Of a DNA stretch of 64,000 nucleotides, positions 58,068 to 64,000 are shown piece by piece (positions within the stretch are counted from its first letter, which is position 1; every line of letters begins with the position of its first letter). This DNA comes from Acidobacteriota bacterium. GTDB taxonomy: Bacteria; Acidobacteriota; Blastocatellia; Pyrinomonadales; Pyrinomonadaceae. The stretch is from contig CP065000.1 in NCBI GenBank assembly GCA_016700075.1, positions 3,100,001-3,164,000 on the forward strand, in the 5' to 3' direction. The position numbers and the translations under genes are program-made. The notes beneath the pieces were generated by a model. That model had not been told where the DNA came from and did not search any database. It saw nothing but the letters and a program-made list of their open reading frames with translations.

Positions 58068-58859
58068 ATGATCATCGCGAAATCTGCAAAAGACTTGGAC
58101 AAAATGCGAGAGGTCGGCGAGCTCATCGCGGGAGTACGCGAAGCTTTGCGTTCAATGGTCGAACCGGGCATCTCGACGATGGAGCTGAACAACGCCGCCG
58201 AAAAAATGATGCGTGACGCCGGTGCGATACCGACCTTCATCGGATACCACGGCTTCCCATACGCTATATGCGCGTCAGTTAATGATGAGATAGTGCACGG
58301 TTTTTCGAAGACAACGCCGCTGAAAGAGGGCGATATTTTGTCGATAGATATGGCCGCGACCTACAACGGTTTTATCGGCGATACAGCGACGACCATTCCC
58401 GTGGGAAAGATAACGGACGAATTGAAGCAACTGATCCGTGTCACGGAAGAATGCCTGCATTTCGGTATTCAGGCCGCCCGTGTCGGCAATCGGATCGGCG
58501 ACATCGGTTGGGCAGTGCAGCAGCACGCGGAAAAATTCGGCTACGGGATCGTTCGCGACTATACGGGCCACGGCATCGGCAGACAGATGCACGAGGCTCC
58601 GCAAATACCAAACTACGGCCGGCCCGGCACAAAAGAGAAGATCCGTGCGGGTTATTGTTTTGCTATCGAGCCGATGCTGAACATGGGTACTCATGAGACC
58701 CGTACGCTTAGCGATAAATGGACCGTCGTTACGGTTGATGGACTGCCTTCGGCCCACGCAGAACATACGATTGCGGTGACTGAGGACGGGCCGGAAATAT
58801 TGACGTTGACGCGGGAACAGAAACAGCAGCTTCGTTCGGGTGCATCGGTGGGGGCATAA
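58068..58859 (+). CDS. map: methionine aminopeptidase, type I
   Basis: 263 aa from MIIAKSAKDLDKMREVGELIA. HGFPYAICASVNDEIVHGF, the metal ligands DILSIDMAATYNGFIGDTA (Asp pair), the HGIGRQMHEAP His and AIEPMLNMGT Glu are all visible. Removes the initiator Met from new proteins. Ends before a 124-bp spacer and rpmJ, where infA would usually sit. Confidence 0.96.
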   Translation: MIIAKSAKDLDKMREVGELIAGVREALRSMVEPGISTMELNNAAEKMMRDAGAIPTFIGYHGFPYAICASVNDEIVHGFSKTTPLKEGDILSIDMAATYNGFIGDTATTIPVGKITDELKQLIRVTEECLHFGIQAARVGNRIGDIGWAVQQHAEKFGYGIVRDYTGHGIGRQMHEAPQIPNYGRPGTKEKIRAGYCFAIEPMLNMGTHETRTLSDKWTVVTVDGLPSAHAEHTIAVTEDGPEILTLTREQKQQLRSGASVGA

Positions 58860-58983
58860 CTGCGTTTCTGCACTTGAAAAGTTGCTGTCCAAACGGTAAT
58901 ATTTGAAGTTTGCCCAACTATTCAGTGAGTTGGCAGTGCTTGGACGCCTCAAATTGAGGCAATTTATAGGCTGGTGAAATGAA
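58860..58983. other. map-rpmJ spacer lacking infA
   Basis: 124 bp with no open frame for the ~72-aa IF-1. Only short words such as a CAAATTTGAGG-type dyad and a GAGG-like site are seen, so infA is not here. Confidence 0.7.
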
Positions 58984-59097
58984 ATGAAAGTACGTCCTTC
59001 AGTAAAAAAGATGTGCGATAAGTGCAAGGTGATACACCGCAGGGGCGTAGTGCGCGTCATTTGCGAGAACCCTAAGCATAAACAAAGACAAGGTTAA
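58984..59097 (+). CDS. rpmJ: 50S ribosomal protein L36
   Basis: A 37-aa protein: MKVRPSVKKMCDKCKVIHRR then GVVRVICENPKHKQRQG. It has the Cys-x2-Cys (CDKC), a further Cys (VICEN) and His in PKHKQ, the zinc-binding (C+) form of L36. Too short for routine gene calling but clear. 12 bp before rpsM. Confidence 0.95.
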   Translation: MKVRPSVKKMCDKCKVIHRRGVVRVICENPKHKQRQG

Positions 59098-59108
59098 AAT
59101 TACGAGTT

Positions 59109-59492
59109 ATGGCACGTGTAGCAGGTGTTGACCTACCGCCCAACAAGAGGGCACAGATCGGGATGACCTACATCTATGGTGTTGGCAAATCACGCGCGAC
59201 CGCGATATTGAACGAGGTCGGTGTTGATATTCACACGAAGATCCGAGATATCAGCGAAGACGATCTGAACAAGATCCGTACGCTGCTCGACCAACAGGGC
59301 GAGATCGAGGGTGACCTTCGCAAGCGTATCCAGATGGACATCAAGCGCCTAATGGACATTTCGTGTCACAGAGGGCTGCGTCACCGCAGGAGCCTGCCGG
59401 TACGCGGTCAGAGGACGCATACGAACGCGCGTACACGCAAGGGACCGAGGAAAGCTGCGGTCGCTAAGAAGAAGGCACCGGGCAAGAAATAG
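59109..59492 (+). CDS. rpsM: 30S ribosomal protein S13
   Basis: 127 aa. ARVAGVDLPPNKRAQIGMTYIYGVGKSRATAIL, SEDDLNKIRTLLDQQGEIEGDLRK and the basic RGQRTHTNARTRKGPRKAAVAKKK end define S13, which contacts P-site tRNA and S19. Starts the alpha-type segment. The following spacer carries a CTGTTGTC repeat. Confidence 0.98.
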   Translation: MARVAGVDLPPNKRAQIGMTYIYGVGKSRATAILNEVGVDIHTKIRDISEDDLNKIRTLLDQQGEIEGDLRKRIQMDIKRLMDISCHRGLRHRRSLPVRGQRTHTNARTRKGPRKAAVAKKKAPGKK

Positions 59493-59495
59493 CGG

Positions 59496-59570
59496 CCGGT
59501 TGTCTGTTGTCGGTTTTCAGCAAAAACAATATGCTGCCGGTAACTGACAACTGACGACTGACAACAGATT
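59496..59570. repeat. CTGTTGTCGG/CTGACAACAG palindrome, rpsM-rpsK spacer
   Basis: GGTTGTCTGTTGTCGGTTTT on the left and CTGACAACTGACGACTGACA then ACAG on the right are rough inverses; a GCTGCCGGT word is in the loop. Confidence 0.7.
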
Positions 59571-59576
59571 ACTGAT

Positions 59577-59978
59577 ATGGCAAAAGCTGCAGCAAAAGGG
59601 AAAAAGACCTTCAAGAAGAAAGAGAAAAAGAACATACCTCAAGGTATCGTTCATATTTCGGCTTCCTTTAATAATACGCTCATCTCGATCACCGACACGC
59701 AGGGCAACCTCGTGGCTCAGTGCTCTTCGGGTGCACGCGGTTTCCGCGGTTCGCGTAAAGGAACGCCGTTCGCCGCACAGCAGGCAGCGGCCGATGTTGC
59801 CAGAAAGGCACAGGACGCCGGCATGCGTGAGGTCGAAGTTCGGGTGAAAGGGCCGGGCGGCGGACGCGAGTCAGCGATCCGGGCGATCAATCAGGCGGGC
59901 ATTCGCGTCACATCGATACGCGACACCACGCCGATCCCGCACAATGGCTGCAGGCCGCCGAAACGCAGGCGTGTTTGA
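59577..59978 (+). CDS. rpsK: 30S ribosomal protein S11
   Basis: 133 aa. GIVHISASFNNTLISITDTQGN, SSGARGFRGSRKGTPFAAQQAA and the end DTTPIPHNGCRPPKRRRV are the S11 hallmarks. Forms part of the mRNA exit region with S7. SD less clear; the ATG follows the repeat. Confidence 0.98.
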   Translation: MAKAAAKGKKTFKKKEKKNIPQGIVHISASFNNTLISITDTQGNLVAQCSSGARGFRGSRKGTPFAAQQAAADVARKAQDAGMREVEVRVKGPGGGRESAIRAINQAGIRVTSIRDTTPIPHNGCRPPKRRRV

Positions 59979-60076
59979 TGTTTTTAGTTTGATCTAAAGG
60001 ACGAAGGGGAACATAAGGTTTCCCGTAAACTTTTTCTCAGAAAGCCCATGCTTTCTGTTGAAGGCAGAAATAAATT

Positions 60077-60709
60077 ATGGCTAGATATAGAGATGCCGTC
60101 TGCCGGCTATGCCGGAGAGAAGGCGCAAAGTTGTTTTTAAAAGGTGACCGCTGCTACCGTTCGTCGTGTGCGATCGAAAAACGCGGCACTAACCCGCCGG
60201 GACAGCACGGTGCTGCCCGAAGAAAGATGCTTGCCGGCTACGGCGAACAGCTTCGTGAGAAGCAGAAAGTAAAACGCATCTATTTCATCCTCGAAAAGCA
60301 GTTCAGGAATTACTTCGAAAAAGCCCGACGCCAGAAAGGCGTTACGGGCGAGAATCTGCTTTTCATGCTTGAACGCCGCTTGGATAACGTAGTGTACCGT
60401 TCGGGCTTTTCTACCTCGCGTCGTCAGGCTCGCCAGCTTGTGAATCACGGGCACATCACGGTCAACGGCCGCAAGGTGGATATTCCTTCGTTTCAGGTCA
60501 AGCAGGGCGACGTGGTTGCGGTGAAGGGCCGTACGGTCAAGAACGTTCACGTTGACGGAGCATGGGCGACATCGACAGGACGCGGACGCCCGCAGTGGCT
60601 TTCTGCCGAAGGCAAAGAGATGGCCGTTACCGTTTCGGGCCTGCCGCGGCGTGAGGACATCGACAGCAACATCAACGAGCAGTTGATCGTTGAGCTTTAC
60701 AGTAAGTAA
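60077..60709 (+). CDS. rpsD: 30S ribosomal protein S4, Cys-containing form
   Basis: 210 aa. MARYRDAVCRLCRREGAKLF carries Cys9 and Cys12, with Cys26 and Cys31 soon after (GDRCYRSSC), a likely zinc site of the C+ S4 form. LERRLDNVVYRSGFSTSRRQARQLVNHGHITVNGR is the S4 RNA-binding domain. Initiates 30S assembly and in E. coli represses the alpha operon. The spacer from rpsK has a GGGAAACC-type dyad near 60010-60030. Confidence 0.97.
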   Translation: MARYRDAVCRLCRREGAKLFLKGDRCYRSSCAIEKRGTNPPGQHGAARRKMLAGYGEQLREKQKVKRIYFILEKQFRNYFEKARRQKGVTGENLLFMLERRLDNVVYRSGFSTSRRQARQLVNHGHITVNGRKVDIPSFQVKQGDVVAVKGRTVKNVHVDGAWATSTGRGRPQWLSAEGKEMAVTVSGLPRREDIDSNINEQLIVELYSK

Positions 60710-60791
60710 TTGATCAAGTTGCAGGGCGGCGAAGTTTCGGAGTTGCCGGTTTCGCCGCACCATCAACAGGCAGCTCACGGACAAAGAACAT

Positions 60792-61808
60792 ATGTCACAA
60801 AATAGCAATTGGTCAGGATTTCAAATGCCGAGCCGGCTCAACGTGGACAGCGAAACGCTGACGCCCACGTACGGCAAATTCTATGCTTCGCCTTTCGAGC
60901 GCGGCTTTGGCACGACGGTCGGCAATTCGATTCGCAGAGCTCTGCTCTCGTCGATCGAAGGCGCCGCGATCACGGCTGTAAAGATCGAGGGCGTCGAGCA
61001 CGAATTTTCATCGATCAAGGGCGTCGTCGAGGATGCGACCGACGTTATACTCAACCTCAAGCAGGTGCCGTTCAAATTGCACGGCCAGGGACCGAAGACC
61101 CTATACATCAATAAGAAAGGAGCCGGAGCGGTGCTCAGCGGCGACATAGAAACCGACGGCGACGTTGAGGTGCTTGACGGCGACGTCCACATCGCAACGC
61201 TCGGCCAGGGCGGGTCGCTCGTGGTCGAGATGAGGCTCAAGAAAGGCCGCGGCTACGTGTCGGCGGAGAACAACCTTGATGAGGATCTTTCGGTCGGATA
61301 CATTCCGCTTGATTCGGTGCATTCGCCGATCAAAAAGGTCAACTACACCGTCGATAAAACGCGTTCGGGCTCGAACACGGAACTTGACAAGCTCACTCTC
61401 GAAGTTTGGACCGACGGTTCTGTCAAACCTGAAGATTCTATCGGCCTTGCCGCGAAACTGGTCAAGGATCATATGTCGATCTTCATCAATTTCGAGGAAG
61501 AGGAAGAAGAATACAAGTACGAGGACATCGCTCGTCCGCCTCTGATGCGGAACGACCTGCTCGACAAATCGGTTGACGAACTCGAGCTTTCTGTCCGTTC
61601 GTATAATTGCCTGAAGAACGCGGACATCCGTTCGATCCGCGACCTGATCCGACGCAGCGAAAAGGAAATGCTCGGAACAAAGAATTTCGGCAAGAAATCG
61701 CTGACCGAGATCAAGGATATGCTTCACGGCATGGGGCTTGATTTCGGGATGGACTTTGACGAGAACGGAAACCCGATCCCGGGAACGGGCGGAAGAGATC
61801 TGGATTAA
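60792..61808 (+). CDS. rpoA: RNA polymerase subunit alpha
   Basis: 338 aa. N-terminal dimerisation domain with YASPFERGFGTTVGNSIRRALLSSIEGAAITAVKIEGV and the later DGSVKPEDSIGLAAKLVKDH; acidic linker EEEEEEYKYEDI; C-terminal domain DKSVDELELSVRSYNCLKNADIRSIRDLIRRSE, which binds UP elements. Starts at 60792. Followed by a strong nested hairpin spacer before rplQ. Confidence 0.98.
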   Translation: MSQNSNWSGFQMPSRLNVDSETLTPTYGKFYASPFERGFGTTVGNSIRRALLSSIEGAAITAVKIEGVEHEFSSIKGVVEDATDVILNLKQVPFKLHGQGPKTLYINKKGAGAVLSGDIETDGDVEVLDGDVHIATLGQGGSLVVEMRLKKGRGYVSAENNLDEDLSVGYIPLDSVHSPIKKVNYTVDKTRSGSNTELDKLTLEVWTDGSVKPEDSIGLAAKLVKDHMSIFINFEEEEEEYKYEDIARPPLMRNDLLDKSVDELELSVRSYNCLKNADIRSIRDLIRRSEKEMLGTKNFGKKSLTEIKDMLHGMGLDFGMDFDENGNPIPGTGGRDLD

Positions 61809-61828
61809 TTAGTCAGGGGAATCAGGGG

Positions 61829-61869
61829 AGTCCGGAAAGTCTTGAAAGACTTTTTTGACTTTCCGGACT
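61829..61869 (+). terminator. nested hairpin after rpoA
   Basis: AGTCCGGAAAGTC (61829-61841) is the exact complement of GACTTTCCGGACT (61857-61869), with an inner AGTCTTGAAAGACT stem and TTTTTT in the loop. The inner stem plus T-run could attenuate transcription of rplQ-accBC; the outer one makes it part of the CTAGG-type repeat family. Confidence 0.65.
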
Positions 61870-61890
61870 TCCGAGACTTCCTAGACTGTT

Positions 61891-62394
61891 ATGAGACACA
61901 GGAAAGCACATCGCAAACTCGGCAGGACGACCGAGCACCGCATTTCGATGCTTCGCAATATGGCGACATCGCTTATCAATGCGGAAAATGAATACATCGT
62001 TACGACCGTAGCAAAGGCCAAAGAACTGCGTCCTTTCGTAGAGAAAGTTATTACGCTGGCACGCCACGCTGCACAGTTGGACGGCGATGCGGACGCTGCA
62101 AAGGCCGTTCACCTGCGTCGTCAGGCGTCGAAATTCTTCCACGCCGGTAACCGCAGCTTTAAGGCGGAACAGAGCCGATTTCGAGGTAAAAAGGGCGAGG
62201 CCAAAGATACGATCGAGCGAACTGCCGGTGTTAAGGCGGTTCAGAGGCTTTTCAATGACCTCGGCTTGCGCTATAAAGACCGTAACGGCGGTTACACCCG
62301 CATCATCCGTCTCGGCCGCCGCAGCGGCGACAATGCCGAAATGGCGGTGATCGAACTGGTCGATAACCCGCGAGAGGCCGCAGCGAACGGATAG
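61891..62394 (+). CDS. rplQ: 50S ribosomal protein L17
   Basis: 167 aa, longer than the usual ~120-130. MRHRKAHRKLGRTTEHRISMLRNMATSLI start, VEKVITLARHA and NDLGLRYKDRNGGYTRIIRLGRRSGDNAEMAVIELVDNP end are L17. The extra length is in the middle/end (KAEQSRFRGKKGEAKDTI) and a short tail REAAANG. Last ribosomal gene here; 27 bp before accB. Confidence 0.97.
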   Translation: MRHRKAHRKLGRTTEHRISMLRNMATSLINAENEYIVTTVAKAKELRPFVEKVITLARHAAQLDGDADAAKAVHLRRQASKFFHAGNRSFKAEQSRFRGKKGEAKDTIERTAGVKAVQRLFNDLGLRYKDRNGGYTRIIRLGRRSGDNAEMAVIELVDNPREAAANG

Positions 62395-62421
62395 TCGAAA
62401 ACCTCCCGGAGGCTTGTCACT

Positions 62422-62979
62422 ATGAGCGACATCACAGCTTCTGCAAAAGCGATGGAAGACGAAACCACGGTCGAAAAGAAACACGACAACGGCAAAAAGG
62501 GGAAGCACAGTGCTGACGCTTCGTTCAACATGGACGAACTGCGCGAGCTTGCTGACCTCGTAATTGACCGCGGATTCACGGATTTTGAGTTTGAGAATGA
62601 GAATATCCGCGTTCGCCTGAGCCGAATGACCCACGCTCCTGCCGTAGTGCATCACGCGGCTCCGGCTCCACCGCCTGCAGCAGCACCTGCTCCGGCGGCC
62701 CCTGCAGCTGAGGCCGCACCCGCAGCGGATGAGGACGAAGGGCTGCACAAGATAGTTTCGCCCATTGTCGGCACGTTCTATCGTGCTCCCGGTCCGGACA
62801 AAGATCCATTTGTAAAAGAAGGTTCTCAAGTCGGCCCGACAACGACCGTGTGCATTGTCGAGGCGATGAAGCTAATGAACGAGATCGAGGCGGAGGTTTC
62901 GGGCGAGATCGTTAAGATATACGTCGAGAACGGCCAGCCTGTCGAATACGGCCAGCCGCTCTTCGCAGTTAAAAAATAA
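62422..62979 (+). CDS. accB: biotin carboxyl carrier protein of acetyl-CoA carboxylase
   Basis: 185 aa. A Lys/Glu-rich start, then MDELRELADLVIDRGFTDFEFENENIRVRLSR (BCCP N-terminal), a Pro/Ala linker (PAPPPAAAPAPAAPAAEAAP) and the biotinyl domain with CIVEAMKLMNEIEAEVSGEIVKI, where the biotinylated Lys is in AMKLM. Part of the carboxylase that makes malonyl-CoA for fatty acids. Located right after rplQ, a less common neighbour. Confidence 0.96.
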   Translation: MSDITASAKAMEDETTVEKKHDNGKKGKHSADASFNMDELRELADLVIDRGFTDFEFENENIRVRLSRMTHAPAVVHHAAPAPPPAAAPAPAAPAAEAAPAADEDEGLHKIVSPIVGTFYRAPGPDKDPFVKEGSQVGPTTTVCIVEAMKLMNEIEAEVSGEIVKIYVENGQPVEYGQPLFAVKK

Positions 62980-62987
62980 GATATTTC

Positions 62988-63060
62988 AGCCACGAATAAC
63001 ACGAATAGCACGAATTACCGGAACTTCTCTTATTCGTGAAATGTGTGTAATTCGTGGCTA
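62988..63060. repeat. AGCCACGAATAACACGAAT palindrome, accB-accC spacer
   Basis: AGCCACGAATAACACGAATA on the left and TAATTCGTGGCT on the right are inverse; the same family lies at 35824-35900. Confidence 0.85.
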
Positions 63061-63067
63061 GGTTTTT

Positions 63068-64000
63068 ATGAGGGAAATTCGCAAAATTCTGATAGCGAAC
63101 CGCGGCGAGATCGCCTGCCGGATTATGTGGACGTGTAAGGAGATGGGCATAAAGACCGTCGCCGTCCATTCCGAGGCTGACCGCGAAGCTCTTCATGTCA
63201 GATTTGCGGACGAGGCAATTTGCATAGGCGGAGCACCGTCGGCTGAAAGCTATCTGAATATTCCTGCCATCATCAGTGCCGCCGAGATAACGAACGTTGA
63301 CGCTATTCATCCCGGTTACGGCTTCTTGGCGGAATCCGCGACGTTTGCCGAGATATGCGGCGACTGCAATATCAAGTTCATCGGCCCGCGTCCCGAAGTA
63401 ATCGCCATGATGGGCGACAAGGTCGAGGCTCGGCGAACGATGACGGCGGCCGGTGTTCCTATTTTGCCGGGCAGTCCCGACCCTATTGAGTCGCCTGAAG
63501 AAGCAAAGGAACTTGTTCGGAAGATCGGCTTTCCCGTGATCATCAAGGCTGCTGCCGGCGGCGGCGGCCGCGGAATGCGGATCGTCCGCAGCGAAAAAGA
63601 GCTCGAAACCAACCTGGAAACCGCACAGGCCGAGGCTCTTGCAGCGTTCAAGAACGGTGCTGTCTATATCGAGCGATACATCGAACGGCCGCGGCACATT
63701 GAGATACAGGTTTTGGCCGATGAGCACGGCAACTGCGTTCACCTCGGCGAACGCGAATGCACCATCCAGCGTCGTCATCAGAAGCTGCTTGAGGAAGCTC
63801 CGTCTCCGGCGATATCGGCCGAACTCCGCGAGCAGATGGGTGCCGTCGCGGTAAAGGCTTGTAAAGAGATAGGTTACTCAAGTGCGGGAACGTTCGAGTT
63901 CCTGCTGGACGAGGACGGAAGTTTCTATTTCATGGAAATGAACACCCGCATCCAGGTCGAGCATCCCGTCACGGAAATGGTCACGCTTGCCGACATCGTC
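63068..64000 (+). CDS. accC: biotin carboxylase subunit of acetyl-CoA carboxylase (partial)
   Basis: The first 311 codons, cut by the window end. KILIANRGEIACRI start, HPGYGFLAESATFAE, the ATP-grasp KAAAGGGGRGMRIV loop, HIEIQVLADEHGN, ECTIQRRHQKLLEEAPSP and MEMNTRIQVEHPVTE are biotin carboxylase motifs. It carboxylates the biotin of AccB in an ATP-dependent step. The ATG at 63068 follows the palindromic spacer. Confidence 0.96.
   Translation, partial: MREIRKILIANRGEIACRIMWTCKEMGIKTVAVHSEADREALHVRFADEAICIGGAPSAESYLNIPAIISAAEITNVDAIHPGYGFLAESATFAEICGDCNIKFIGPRPEVIAMMGDKVEARRTMTAAGVPILPGSPDPIESPEEAKELVRKIGFPVIIKAAAGGGGRGMRIVRSEKELETNLETAQAEALAAFKNGAVYIERYIERPRHIEIQVLADEHGNCVHLGERECTIQRRHQKLLEEAPSPAISAELREQMGAVAVKACKEIGYSSAGTFEFLLDEDGSFYFMEMNTRIQVEHPVTEMVTLADIV

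Overview
The window looks like a chromosomal segment of an Acidobacteriota bacterium, most likely of the Blastocatellia/Pyrinomonadaceae type. This is an inference from gene content: two VWFA proteins of the acidobacterial TIGR03436 type, Sec-exported RHS/YD-repeat and FG-GAP/SBBP proteins with Pro-Thr linkers and a CarboxypepD_reg-like end, a GTP-type PEP carboxykinase, and many short palindromic intergenic repeats. Shine-Dalgarno (SD) sites of the AGGAG type precede many starts.

Layout. 0-3 kb: a BrnT/BrnA toxin-antitoxin pair, deoC, a convergent DnaC-like ATPase and a small receiver-like protein, then a patch of palindromic repeats. 3-8.6 kb: one giant secreted multi-domain beta-propeller protein on the minus strand. 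9.3-12.5 kb: GTP-PEP carboxykinase, a DoxX-family protein and a Bax-inhibitor-1-like membrane protein. 12.5-22.5 kb: a minus-strand polymorphic-toxin locus read from a near-consensus promoter: an FG-GAP protein, a full-length RHS protein, a probable immunity gene, then degraded RHS C-terminal modules with another accessory gene. 22.5-23.3 kb: non-coding, with eight copies of a 21-bp tandem repeat. 23.3-29.4 kb: a minus-strand operon of a Ser/Thr kinase, a VWFA protein, xseA, a small membrane-anchored protein and xseB. 29.7-36.9 kb: recA, a small lipoprotein, tRNA-Phe(GAA), an amylo-alpha-1,6-glucosidase-like protein, an outer-membrane barrel, an EamA transporter and a 2Fe-2S protein. 37-39.8 kb: an A+T-richer island with an AraC-type regulator behind a poly-G promoter, a thioredoxin-like gene cut by an in-frame amber codon, a very Cys-rich exported protein and a second VWFA protein.

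39.9-64 kb: the str, S10, spc and alpha translation clusters run together on the plus strand (rpsL rpsG fusA tuf rpsJ rplC rplD rplW rplB rpsS rplV rpsC rplP rpmC rpsQ rplN rplX rplE rpsN rpsH rplF rplR rpsE rpmD rplO secY adk map rpmJ rpsM rpsK rpsD rpoA rplQ), followed by accB and the start of accC. infA is not at its usual place between map and rpmJ. Two features are unusual here: many spacers between these genes are filled by imperfect palindromes of several recurring families, and several r-proteins (L4, L22, S17, L24, L29) carry acidic Ala/Glu-rich extensions, that of L22 encoded by a 45-bp tandem repeat.

The best candidates for undescribed biology are the 37-39.8 kb redox/Cys-rich island with its poly-G promoter, the RHS toxin array, the 21-bp tandem repeat, and the repeat-filled ribosomal spacers. 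All functional names rest on reading protein motifs by eye; no database search was run.
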